DNA of 64,000 nt from Acetobacter sp. UBA5411 (GTDB lineage: Bacteria > Pseudomonadota > Alphaproteobacteria > Acetobacterales > Acetobacteraceae), in the NCBI RefSeq assembly GCF_002409645.1, contig NZ_DHNR01000043.1, positions 48,341-112,340 of the forward strand. The letters run 5' to 3'. Shown one piece after another: positions 9,144-16,941 of the stretch; within the stretch, counting starts at the first letter, position 1, and every line of letters starts with the position of its first letter. A program made the translations under genes and the position numbers. Below the pieces are notes generated by a model. That model did not search any database and had not been told where the DNA came from. It saw only the letters and a program-made list of their open reading frames with translations.

Positions 9144-9191
9144 GTTCGTCTCTTTCCCGGAATTTTCCTCTTTTCAACGAAAGATCATGTC

Positions 9192-9317
9192 ATGGCGACG
9201 TGTAGCCCCAAAACTGAAGTGCCTGTTATCACTCTCCGTGCTCTTCTGATTGCTCACGCCTGTCTGGCTGTGTTCATTGCACTCATGGCGTGGCTTGATT
9301 GGTCTCTTCCTAACTGA
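9192..9317 (+). CDS. possible 41-residue single-span membrane peptide
   Basis: An ATG at 9192 opens a 41-codon frame with a polar N-terminus (MATCSPKTEVP) and one hydrophobic segment, LLIAHACLAVFIALMAWL, long enough to cross the membrane once. It sits between the flavin reductase and arsC, which is otherwise an empty gap. The ribosome site (GAAAGATC) is weak and there is no homologue I recognise, so this may be chance. Confidence 0.3.
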   Translation: MATCSPKTEVPVITLRALLIAHACLAVFIALMAWLDWSLPN

Positions 9318-9355
9318 GTTTCGGAGGATCCATCGCTGGATCCACGCACATGCCT

Positions 9356-9715
9356 TCAGGTAGTTGCCGGTAGTATTTCCCGCACGATTTCCGCCGGGCG
9401 ACAGACACGGGTACCGAGAGTGGTCACGACGACCGGCCGATTTAGCAGGATCGGATGGGTCGAAATCGCGGTGAGAATCTGCTCATCCGTTGTGTCCTTT
9501 TCCGTCAGCTTGAGTTCCGTCGCCAGAGGTTCCTTGGTTCTGAGCAGGCTGTGAGCTCCTGAGGGCAGGCGACTAGCGAGATCGCGCAGGGTCTCAAGAT
9601 CGGGTGGCGTCTTGAGATAATCGACGATCTTCAGATCTGTAATTTCGTCCTTGAGAATGTCCAGAACCTTGCGGGACGTCCCGCAGCGTGGGTTGTGGTA
9701 GAGTATTGCCTGCAT
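9356..9715 (-). CDS. arsC: ArsC-family reductase (glutaredoxin-type)
   Basis: A 119-residue ArsC-family protein with a thioredoxin-like fold. HNPRCGTSRK at residues 7-16 carries the catalytic cysteine (C11), and the later NRPVVVT segment with TRVCRP holds the region of the oxyanion-binding arginines. Enzymes of this type reduce arsenate to arsenite with glutathione and glutaredoxin. There is no arsR or arsenite pump nearby, so a role in arsenate resistance is inferred from family only. The closely related YfgD/Spx-like group is an alternative. Confidence 0.85.
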   Translation of the reverse strand: MQAILYHNPRCGTSRKVLDILKDEITDLKIVDYLKTPPDLETLRDLASRLPSGAHSLLRTKEPLATELKLTEKDTTDEQILTAISTHPILLNRPVVVTTLGTRVCRPAEIVREILPATT

Positions 9716-9906
9716 CGGGCTGTTTTCCGCTCGTGGTGAAGAATGAGGGGCTCGGTGCAGAGATCTTTCTGTCAGCCCATAGAGTCAACCAGATTGAAGT
9801 GTTTGTGGAGACTGCGGCAAGAATTCTCTTGCCAGTCTTTGATTGTCGGTTTCGTATGGTGCCAGAACGGAGCTGAGGGCTCCGGTTTCCCGAGAGGATA
9901 AAGAGT

Positions 9907-10110
9907 ATGGCTACCGGCACTGTGAAATGGTTCAATGTGACCAAGGGTTACGGCTTCATCAAACCTGACGATTCCGACAAGGATGTGTTTGTGCACATCA
10001 CAGCCGTTCAGGCCGCCGGGTGGCAGGGACTGGCGGATGGCGAGCGTCTCAGCTTTGATCTGACAGAAGATCGCGGCAAGACAGCTGCGACAAATCTCCA
10101 GAAAATCTGA
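9907..10110 (+). CDS. cold-shock domain protein (CspA family)
   Basis: A 67-residue OB-fold cold-shock protein that binds single-stranded nucleic acid and melts RNA structure. The RNP1 motif KGYGFIKPDD and RNP2 motif DVFVHITAV are intact, and TGTVKWFN at the N-terminus is the family signature. The leader is long, about 190 bases from the divergent arsC, as is common for csp genes. A short hairpin follows the stop directly. Confidence 0.95.
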   Translation: MATGTVKWFNVTKGYGFIKPDDSDKDVFVHITAVQAAGWQGLADGERLSFDLTEDRGKTAATNLQKI

Positions 10111-10130
10111 AGCGTTCCTGAAAGAACGCT
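10111..10130 (+). terminator. short hairpin after the csp gene
   Basis: AGCGTTC at 10111-10117 pairs with GAACGCT at 10124-10130 around a six-base loop, starting right at the stop codon of the cold-shock gene. There is no U-tract, so it may stabilise the mRNA end rather than terminate strongly. Confidence 0.35.
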
Positions 10131-10205
10131 CTCTGCTGAACTGAAGAAGGAAATCCCCACAGGCCTCCGGCTGGTCCGGAACCGTCCGTGGCGAGATGTA
10201 TTTTG

Positions 10206-11369
10206 ATGACAATTTTTCGATCATTGAGAGGCGGACTGCTCTCCGAAGCTTCCCGGACGATTGCGGCCTGCGCGTTGTTGGGACTACTGGGTGCGCCCTT
10301 GGTGGCGCACGCAGCTGATAGCGTGGAACAGAGCTTTGTTCCGTCAGGTAATGTGCATGTTCTGGCACGGTTTTCTGATGCGCAGCCTTCCGGCATCGCT
10401 CATCTTGCCGATGGTCGGTTTGTACTGTCCTTTCCCACCAGCGCGCAGACGCATCCCGGTCCGGTGCTGGCTGTCTGGAAAGGCGGTTCGGAACTTCAGC
10501 CATTTCCCGACGCCGCGACCCAGAAAGAAATGAAGTCCCCTCTGGGCATGACCGTAGATGCTCAGGGCAGATTGTGGGTGATCGACGAGGGTGTTGTCGC
10601 AGGGCAGACAGAACCCCAGACGCCTGCGATCATTCTGATTGATCCCCGCACGAACAGCATCGTTCAGCGCTTTGCGCTGACGGCTCCGGTTGTGCTGCCG
10701 GACAGTCATATCAACGATATTCGTGTCGATCTGACGCATGGCAAAAGCGGAACGGCCTTTATTTCCGATACGTCCCAGACAACGCATCCGGCTCTGATCG
10801 TTCTCGATATCGCAAGTGGTCAAGCCAGGCGGATTCTGGCGGAAGACAAAAGTGTCAGTGCGGTGGCGGGTCATGTCATGGAAGTGGACGGCAAGCTGTT
10901 CCGTTATAACCCGGACCACGCGCAAATGCCGCAGGGTGGGGTCAACGGCATTGGCCTCAGCGCAGATTCTTCCCGATTGTTCTGGACGCCTTTTTCTTCA
11001 AGGCGTCTCTACAGCGCGCCAACAGCCGTGTTGTCTGATCCTGTGATTAGCGAAGCCGGTCTCATTCAGGTTGTACGTGATGAAGGTGAAGTCGGTGTTG
11101 TCGATGGCATTTTCACCGCTCCCGATGGCAATCTCTATATGGCTGACGAGGAACGGCATGGGGTTGTTCGCCGGACACCTGATGGCACTCTAAGCCTTGT
11201 TGCACATGATCCCCGCCTTATCAGTCCGGATAGTCTCGCCTTGGGCGAGACCGCAAACAGTCTGATCATGACGGTTGGCCAGTGGGCCAGATTGCCTGTT
11301 TTCCATGATGGTCATGACATGCAGCAGCGTCCCTATCTGGTCGTGCGCATTGATCTGAAAAACAGATAG
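10206..11369 (+). CDS. exported major royal jelly/Yellow-family protein
   Basis: A 387-residue exported protein of the major royal jelly (Yellow) beta-propeller family, related to SMP-30/gluconolactonase propellers. The signal peptide runs through TIAACALLGLLGAPLVAHAA. Family features include PSGIAHLADGRFVLSFP, LWVIDEG in the second blade, SHINDIRVD and the late FTAPDGNLYMAD. Bacterial members are mostly uncharacterised; lactonase or sugar-acid hydrolysis is possible but not shown. ATG 10206 is chosen since it gives the better signal peptide; a GTG at 10188 is in frame. It stands alone. Confidence 0.75.
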   Translation: MTIFRSLRGGLLSEASRTIAACALLGLLGAPLVAHAADSVEQSFVPSGNVHVLARFSDAQPSGIAHLADGRFVLSFPTSAQTHPGPVLAVWKGGSELQPFPDAATQKEMKSPLGMTVDAQGRLWVIDEGVVAGQTEPQTPAIILIDPRTNSIVQRFALTAPVVLPDSHINDIRVDLTHGKSGTAFISDTSQTTHPALIVLDIASGQARRILAEDKSVSAVAGHVMEVDGKLFRYNPDHAQMPQGGVNGIGLSADSSRLFWTPFSSRRLYSAPTAVLSDPVISEAGLIQVVRDEGEVGVVDGIFTAPDGNLYMADEERHGVVRRTPDGTLSLVAHDPRLISPDSLALGETANSLIMTVGQWARLPVFHDGHDMQQRPYLVVRIDLKNR

Positions 11370-11576
11370 TCAGTTTTTCAACCGGGGTATGTTGCCTGAC
11401 AGCCCCGGGTGTCTGTGGAAGTCTTTCCTCCAGACAACTGCTCGATAGATGAAAGTCTGCATGATTTCCAGATATGCCAGTAAAATGGGCAACGGCTTGT
11501 TCTGTTGATCGTGGCGAGGTTCGCTGTGACTCGTGCGTTTTCTGACAGCGACAGCTAGAGAAGAGTGGGAATAATC

Positions 11577-11618
11577 CTCTTCACATAAAAGCTGAAGATA
11601 TAGCTTTTATGTGAAGAG
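11577..11618. repeat. 17-bp perfect inverted repeat
   Basis: CTCTTCACATAAAAGCT at 11577-11593 is matched exactly by its reverse complement at 11602-11618, with an eight-base spacer. It lies about 80 bases upstream of the lytic transglycosylase start in a gap of 330 bases with no gene. No U-tract follows on either strand, so it is not a standard terminator. An operator or an mRNA leader stem for the transglycosylase gene is possible. Confidence 0.7.
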
Positions 11619-11699
11619 CGCATAAAAAAAATCCATGAAGACTAAGCCCGTTCCGTTCATTTTAATACAATCCTAAAGAACCCATTCGATATTGGTTTT

Positions 11700-12350
11700 A
11701 TGAACCAATTTTTTGGATATTGGCTTGTTATAGCTGGCCTTATCATGGGGCTTGCGTCGGCCAAGGCACAGGCCGCGCAGAATGTCTCGTGCGACAAGGC
11801 AGCGGCTATTGTGGAGAACAGCCTGGATATTCCTCAGGGTCTGCTTGTTGCGATTGCGCGGGTTGAAAGCAATAACCAACCCCTTGCTGTCAATGTAAAC
11901 GGACTGACTGTTTCCTTTTCCCGTCAGGAACTGGCGGTCGATGCCGTAAAAACAATGCTGAAATCGGGTGCTTTCGGTCCTCGGCCACATGTCGATATCG
12001 GATGTTTCCAGATCAATCTCGGCTGGCATTCCGATGCATTTCCGTCGATTGAAGCAGGTTTTGATCCCGTGACAAATGGACTGGCAGCAGGTCTTTTCCT
12101 GCGCGAAATTCATGCAAAGACGGGTAACTGGCACGAAGCAGTCGCCCGTTATCACGCGGCTTCTCAGGCTGGAGCCCGTTACGCCGAAGCCGTTTTCCGG
12201 AAATATGAGGGCCGTTCCGGACAGAAGGCGACGGGATACTATGCATCGCCGGAAGGAGAAGCCGCCGTGTTGCAGCATGAGGGGCGAAGCTGGGTTAAAA
12301 CAGCATCCGCATATGGAGTGACCGTCTTTGAACCTGATGCCGGACAGTGA
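11700..12350 (+). CDS. exported lytic transglycosylase (SLT/VirB1-like)
   Basis: A 216-residue protein with a signal peptide (WLVIAGLIMGLASAKAQA) and a lysozyme-like SLT domain. The catalytic glutamate is in ARVESN (E56), followed by HVDIGCFQINLGWH and later GNWHEAVARYHAAS, both typical of VirB1-type transglycosylases that cleave the peptidoglycan glycan strand. No type IV secretion or flagellar genes are nearby, so a dedicated secretion role is not supported; general cell-wall remodelling is more likely. The 17-bp inverted repeat lies upstream. Confidence 0.85.
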   Translation: MNQFFGYWLVIAGLIMGLASAKAQAAQNVSCDKAAAIVENSLDIPQGLLVAIARVESNNQPLAVNVNGLTVSFSRQELAVDAVKTMLKSGAFGPRPHVDIGCFQINLGWHSDAFPSIEAGFDPVTNGLAAGLFLREIHAKTGNWHEAVARYHAASQAGARYAEAVFRKYEGRSGQKATGYYASPEGEAAVLQHEGRSWVKTASAYGVTVFEPDAGQ

Positions 12351-12766
12351 TCATTATTCTGCGTAAATTCTGCCCATATCAATCGGATCGCACGTGCAGC
12401 GTCAGTCTGGTTAGGGAAACAAGACCGCGATTGCGTCGTGACTATTCCGCATTCATTCATTGCGGTCATGCGCTCCATCTGATTGCTAGTGGAAAAGAAG
12501 ACTGTCTTTCCAGAATGAAAAACCCACCGAAATGGTCATCGTTTCAAAGCACTATTGTTATAAGTGTGGGCTGAAAAGAGACGGCGAGGGTTGCCCCAGA
12601 TAGGGGCTGGGACAGTTCTTGCTCTTCATGCCTTTTTCGAGGATGCTTTTTCTTGTGTTCCATGCGGTTCATCCTCTCTTGGCCGCTGTGAGGAAGGTAT
12701 GGGGAGGGAGATACCCCGAGGTGCTGACCTGATACGCTTTTCTGTTTTGCAAGAAATCCGGGTCAT
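12351..12766. other. intergenic region without a convincing gene
   Basis: About 415 bases between the transglycosylase and the next minus-strand gene. On the minus strand at about 12356-12478 one frame reads CFPNQTDAARAIRLIWAEFT, which faintly resembles the C-terminal end of Mutator-type transposases, but it runs on into the antisense of the transglycosylase. A plus-strand frame at 12564-12779 has no recognisable features. I see no intact gene. Confidence 0.35.
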
Positions 12767-13741
12767 TCAGCAGCAGTGACGTGGACGATAGCTGCCGAGA
12801 CGGTCCACGACGGCGAGTTGAACGGTCTGTCGTGTTTCATCGACGGACGTAAAGACATGAGTGCGTGCGCGTCGTTCAATCTCCAGACTGTCTTCATGTT
12901 GAGAGGATGGTGAGGCTGTTTCCCGGATCAGGTCTGCTACCGTTATGCCTGAATGAACGGCAAAGCGTGCCACACGAAAAGCAAGACTGTTAACGACAGT
13001 TTCGGATTCCATACGGCCGAAAGCGCTTTTGTGAAGCAGCAGGCGGTTTTTGGCGTCGGCGTAAAGCGTGAAGACATGTCGTTCACAGCAGGCATGGAAA
13101 TAACGCTGATGCCACAAACGGGTCTGCTCGTGCTCCGCCTGAGCCAGAGAGGCGTCGCGTGCCGCCTCCCGGTCACCGCTTTCGCGTGCTTTTACTGCGC
13201 GCGCCGCGAGCCAGGCACCGGCAAAATCGGAGTAGGCGCTGTTCTGCCAGAGAGAAGAGCCATCAGATGCCTCAGACCCGACACGAAACCGACGCTGCCC
13301 GTCTACGCCATAGATCACATGGAAAAGTTCTGGCTCCGGGTCACGGCCAATGACCAGCACGTCTGAGGGGCTGCCGGGATGGAGATAACGCTGGGTGGTG
13401 AACACATCGTAGAGTGCTTCATCATCATATGATTGCTCGAGATGCTTCTTCACATATCCAAGAAAACGGGGGGCCTGCATTTCCAGGATACTGCGTGGGC
13501 AGAAATCGAAACTCCACCACCGCGACATCTTGACCAGATTGAACGCCAGCGCATTGCGGAGAGGGAGGAGGGAAGCCGGTTTACTTCCATGTTCGCAGAG
13601 AAAATGCACATCGCGAAATCTGGCGATCAGTCTGTTTATCTGTCCGACAAATGGCTGGGCAAGATCAAGATAGGAGAGCAGTTGGGCCGGGTGGGAACGT
13701 TCGAGGTGCCATTCAGCAGTGAATTCCGTTGCAGTGTTCAT
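12767..13741 (-). CDS. conserved-looking hypothetical protein
   Basis: A 324-residue soluble protein that I do not recognise. It has no signal peptide or membrane segment, is rich in Arg, His and aromatic residues, and contains blocks such as ALAFNLVKMSRWWSFDFCPRS, HVIYGVDGQRRFRVGSEA and RLWHQRYFHACCERHVFTLYADAKNRLL. An acidic, Arg-rich tail ends RSYRPRHCC-like. The ATG at 13741 is taken as start; the frame is open to a TTG at 13804. Coding use looks normal for the window. Its neighbours are a transglycosylase and a CHAP protein, each apparently separately transcribed. Confidence 0.6.
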   Translation of the reverse strand: MNTATEFTAEWHLERSHPAQLLSYLDLAQPFVGQINRLIARFRDVHFLCEHGSKPASLLPLRNALAFNLVKMSRWWSFDFCPRSILEMQAPRFLGYVKKHLEQSYDDEALYDVFTTQRYLHPGSPSDVLVIGRDPEPELFHVIYGVDGQRRFRVGSEASDGSSLWQNSAYSDFAGAWLAARAVKARESGDREAARDASLAQAEHEQTRLWHQRYFHACCERHVFTLYADAKNRLLLHKSAFGRMESETVVNSLAFRVARFAVHSGITVADLIRETASPSSQHEDSLEIERRARTHVFTSVDETRQTVQLAVVDRLGSYRPRHCC

Positions 13742-14065
13742 CAGGAAAAGCCCTATTCGATGCAGGATTTCAAATAGCGTATTGCAATTAAGAATTGTTC
13801 GCAATAGTGGAGTGGGTAGGGCCAGATTAAGAGAGTGTCATTTTCTCTTTTGGGTTTGGCCTCTATCGGCTCAACACGGTGTGGAGATCAGTAGTTGTCG
13901 GAAATGACAACATAAGCTGTTTACGTATTCCGCAAATGCAATAGTGCTGATTCTGGCGCAGACAGATCGAATCTGTCTCTGTCCCTCATATTGAGATCAA
14001 AAAATGACGTCTAACCGTTGAAAGCGCATAGCCTTGAGAAGGTAATTCAAAGCAAAAAATGCCAT

Positions 14066-14095
14066 AAAAAAAAGAGGCCATATAGGCCTCTTTTT
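14066..14095 (-). terminator. rho-independent terminator of the CHAP gene
   Basis: AAAAAGAGGCC at 14069-14079 pairs with GGCCTCTTTTT at 14085-14095 around ATATA. Read on the minus strand the stem ends in a run of eight T, a strong intrinsic terminator 19 bases past the CHAP gene stop. The plus strand also ends in five T, so it may work both ways. Confidence 0.9.
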
Positions 14096-14113
14096 GCGGA
14101 AGTAACTGGCTTC

Positions 14114-14902
14114 TTATTTTTGAACTTTATGCTTTGGTGCCCGATGATGTCGGAACATCGGGTGAAAGCGTCGGGGAGCACGATAATTCTGCTCAATGGT
14201 GCCCACATCTTCCGGAGCTTCAGCTACTTCCGAGCCAGCATCCGCTGCAACAGTCATCCGCTCTGCGGAGGCGGTCATGACAGGAGACGCACCCTCGCTG
14301 CGAGGATAAATGAAGCCGAAGGTCGGATAGATGGATCCGAACGATCCCTTCTGGCCGTTCAGTTCGACGCGGACAGCGGACCAGTCGTTGTCAGGTGAGA
14401 CGTCGACGACACGAACATTGCGGCTGATGCCACTCTGTCCCCAGTGAGACTGGTCAATGGTGATGACGCGGCTGTTCAGGGCATTGGTTACGACAGCAAC
14501 ATGACCAAGCGGCATACGACGGATCGGACGGAAGTTGAGGACGCTTCCAACTTCTGGAGCTGAGCCGCGTGCATAACGACCAGCTGCCTTGGACCACCAG
14601 TCACGTGCATTGCCTCTGATTTCAACAGCGGATTCCGCTTTGGCGAAAGCAACACACTGGATTACATGGCTGCTGTAGTGGTTATGCCGGACCCAGCGAC
14701 CGTAATAAGCAGGCGCGTAATGTGTGTGGTATCCATGCTGCACGACATTGAATGAAATGCTGTGCACACGATGATTGATGTTTTTCGTGGTTGCGTGCCG
14801 GGTGCGTGCATGACCAGAAGAGGGAAGCAGTGCATTGGTTGCGGCTACTGTGAGGGTCGCCATGGCAAGGCGACGAAAGCCAGAAGTCCTCAGCAGATCC
14901 AT
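14114..14902 (-). CDS. exported CHAP-domain peptidoglycan hydrolase
   Basis: A 262-residue protein with an N-terminal export signal (RLAMATLTVAATNALLPSSGHA) and a CHAP (Cys/His amidohydrolase/peptidase) domain. The likely catalytic cysteine is C83 in VIQCVAFAKAES and the histidine is H134 in MPLGHVAVV. WWSKAAGRYARGSAPEVGSVLNF between them is the typical CHAP core. Such enzymes cut peptidoglycan peptides or the amide bond. The tail is basic and His/Arg-rich. The long upstream region holds an 18-bp palindrome and a possibly structured segment, so the gene may be regulated. Confidence 0.82.
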   Translation of the reverse strand: MDLLRTSGFRRLAMATLTVAATNALLPSSGHARTRHATTKNINHRVHSISFNVVQHGYHTHYAPAYYGRWVRHNHYSSHVIQCVAFAKAESAVEIRGNARDWWSKAAGRYARGSAPEVGSVLNFRPIRRMPLGHVAVVTNALNSRVITIDQSHWGQSGISRNVRVVDVSPDNDWSAVRVELNGQKGSFGSIYPTFGFIYPRSEGASPVMTASAERMTVAADAGSEVAEAPEDVGTIEQNYRAPRRFHPMFRHHRAPKHKVQK

Positions 14903-15031
14903 AATGCGCAGCCCTCAAAATTCTCTGTGATCGTGCGTAGCAAGGCTGCTTTGCATCTGACAAGAGCCTCAGCGGCACTTACTGACCTTAAAAGTCAGAT
15001 CCTATCAATCTCATAAAATGAACAGTGAAAC

Positions 15032-15049
15032 ATAGGATTTAAATCCTAT
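15032..15049. promoter_or_regulatory. 18-bp perfect palindrome upstream of the CHAP gene
   Basis: ATAGGATTTAAATCCTAT is a perfect 18-bp palindrome about 130 bases upstream of the CHAP gene start. A second half-site ATCCTAT occurs at 14999-15005, closer to the gene. The surroundings are AT-rich. This looks like a transcription-factor operator; the factor is unknown. Confidence 0.45.
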
Positions 15050-15119
15050 AATTTGTTAATAAAAGTCAATTTTTGCCTTATTTCACATTAATGATTTATT
15101 TAATATGCATTAATTCTTA

Positions 15120-15290
15120 AGCGTAGATACCAAACCGTGCAGTTTGATTCGCTTGATAGGTCAAAGGGAAAGAACGGCAAAGCCGTGTAGCCAGCACTCA
15201 AAAGGGCTCAACAAGGTAGTCCGTCTCACATGAGACTGCGGTAGCAAAAGCTTTCCTTAAACAAAAGGAAAAGGCTGTTCCTATGAATAT
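15120..15290. other. possible structured RNA in a 400-base gap
   Basis: The gap 14903-15307 has no gene. Its GC-richer half contains several short hairpins in series: ACGGC/GCCGT at 15174-15186, AGCC/GGCT at 15189-15208, GTCTC/GAGAC at 15223-15236 and CTTTCCTT/AAGGAAAAG at 15251-15273. They are joined by purine-rich single strands of a riboswitch- or sRNA-like character. It could be a long 5' leader of the CHAP gene (minus) or a plus-strand sRNA starting in the AT-rich half. I could not match it to a known RNA family, and the strand is undecided. Confidence 0.3.
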
Positions 15291-15307
15291 CAGTCCGGGA
15301 AAGAGCC

Positions 15308-16276
15308 TTAGCTATGCTGGTAATTGAGAAACCAGCGTGAAAACTGTTCCAGGCCGGTTTCGAGCGACGTGGTAGGCTGCCAGTCGATCAGTTGCTGGAT
15401 CTGTTCAAGAGAGGCCCAAGTATATTCAACATCAGCCGATGGACGGGGCGTCAGTTGAATATCAGCTTTTCGGCCCAGAAAGTTTTCCAACAGACTGATG
15501 AGCCGCACCACGGGTTCGGGAACATTGCTCCCGATATTCAGAATGCGTGCCTTACCCGAAGGAGGCAGGTCCATTACGGCGCAGATGGCATCGACAGCAT
15601 CATCGATAAAGGTGAAATCGCGACCGAGAGAAGCCCCTTCATACAGCGTGACCGGACGGCCTTCTGTTATGGCCTTGGCAAACAGATAATAGGCCATGTC
15701 AGGCCTGCCCCACGGCCCATAGACCGTGAAAAAACGCAGTCCTGTCAGGGGAAGTTGATGAAGGTGATGGTAGCACTCTGCTGTCAGTTCGGCGGACCGC
15801 TTGGAAACAGCGTAAAAGGAACCGGGCTGATCGACGCGGTCTGTTTCCCGGAAGGGCAACGCGGCATTCCGACCGTAAACAGAGGATGATGAGGCATACA
15901 CGATGTGCCGCAGGGCAGGAAGCCGTCGGGCCAGTTCGAGAATGGCGACCTGCCCCCGGACATTGGCGTCTACAAAGGCAAACGGCATCGTGACGGAATG
16001 GCGCACACCGGCCTGTGCTGCAAAATGCAGGATTTCGGTAATGGAACACTGCTCGAAAGCCGTGAAAACAGTCAGCAGATCATCGGCGGCGATGTCGATT
16101 TTCCGAAACGTGAAGTTCGGAAATGCCTCAAGCTGGGCAAGACGTGCGTTCTTGAGGGCAGGATCGTAATAGCTGTTGAGATTATCAATCCCGATAACCT
16201 GCTTTCCGGACGTAAGCAGGCGCAGGCAGGTGCTGAAACCAATGAATCCGGCAGCCCCGGTGACCAGAACTGTCAC
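15308..16276 (-). CDS. NAD-dependent nucleotide-sugar epimerase (UDP-glucuronate 4-epimerase-like)
   Basis: A 322-residue extended short-chain dehydrogenase. The NAD-binding motif TGAAGFIG is at residues 6-13, and the catalytic set is seen as YASSSSVYG and YAVSK. The segments GIDNLNSYYDPALKNARL, RFFTVYGPWGRPDMAYYLF and GRDFTFIDDAVDAI are characteristic of UDP-glucuronate 4-epimerases (CapI/LpsL type), which make UDP-galacturonate for surface polysaccharides. No other polysaccharide genes adjoin it. The DUF192 gene starts about 50 bases upstream on the same strand. Confidence 0.85.
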   Translation of the reverse strand: MTVLVTGAAGFIGFSTCLRLLTSGKQVIGIDNLNSYYDPALKNARLAQLEAFPNFTFRKIDIAADDLLTVFTAFEQCSITEILHFAAQAGVRHSVTMPFAFVDANVRGQVAILELARRLPALRHIVYASSSSVYGRNAALPFRETDRVDQPGSFYAVSKRSAELTAECYHHLHQLPLTGLRFFTVYGPWGRPDMAYYLFAKAITEGRPVTLYEGASLGRDFTFIDDAVDAICAVMDLPPSGKARILNIGSNVPEPVVRLISLLENFLGRKADIQLTPRPSADVEYTWASLEQIQQLIDWQPTTSLETGLEQFSRWFLNYQHS

Positions 16277-16325
16277 CGTATGCTCCTGTCAAACCTGCTG
16301 CGTACTACCGGGTGAGTCATGAGAG

Positions 16326-16868
16326 TCAGTGAGACTTCTTTGCGGAAGCCGGCGGAGCCATTTTGGCTTCCAGCGAGGCGGACGTCACACGATCCCCGAC
16401 AACGATCCCCAGTTTCGCCGTAATGCCGCCCTGTAGTTCGAGCGTCGCCATAGCCGGGCCATGACTGCTGATACGCGCCAGGCTCTGCGGCACGGCATTT
16501 TCGGTAATGGACTGGATGCGACCGTCAGCGTCTATGAAAACGATATCGAGCGGAACGAGCGTATTCTCCATCCACATGTCGCTCTGCTGTGGCGCGCTCC
16601 AGAGGAACAGCATGCCCTGATCGGCAGGAAGGGACGTGCGGAACATCTCGCCGACCTGCTGCTGACGCAGGGTGGTGGCCTTTTCAACCGTGAAATCATG
16701 CTTTCCGGAGGCCGAGGTGATTGTCAGCGTCTCTTTCGGAAGCGGCGGTTGAGCCGCTGTGGGAGCGCCGGTTACGGCATCATCGGCAGAGGCCGGAAGG
16801 GTCAGCGAAAGCCCGCCTGAAGCAAGCGCAAGGGACAGAAAGAGAGTGCCAAACGTCTGACGGTTCAC
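16326..16868 (-). CDS. exported DUF192 family protein
   Basis: A 180-residue protein with a cleavable signal peptide (LFLSLALASGGLSLTLPASA) and a DUF192 domain: MFRTSLPADQGMLFLW, MWMENTLVPLDIVFID and the C-terminal GITAKLGIVVGDRV. The family is widespread and uncharacterised; the fold is a small beta-rich domain. An Ala/Pro-rich tail follows the domain. It sits between the MBL hydrolase upstream and the epimerase downstream, all on the minus strand with moderate gaps. Confidence 0.85.
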   Translation of the reverse strand: MNRQTFGTLFLSLALASGGLSLTLPASADDAVTGAPTAAQPPLPKETLTITSASGKHDFTVEKATTLRQQQVGEMFRTSLPADQGMLFLWSAPQQSDMWMENTLVPLDIVFIDADGRIQSITENAVPQSLARISSHGPAMATLELQGGITAKLGIVVGDRVTSASLEAKMAPPASAKKSH

Positions 16869-16941
16869 CGATGATGTGCCTCTGCTGATCGTTCCGAAGA
16901 ACGGCTGGAAAAGGAAATAGGGGATCAGGGAAAATAAAGTC

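Noticed and set aside
12564..12779. 71-residue plus-strand open frame
   Set aside because: Overlaps the end of the 12767-13741 gene, has no signal or domain, and no convincing ribosome site.
15158..15195. Resemblance to a cyclic-di-GMP-I riboswitch
   Set aside because: Only the GCAAAGCC-like piece matches; the first conserved strand, tetraloop receptor and closing GGUAGC segment do not align, so a known class is not claimed.
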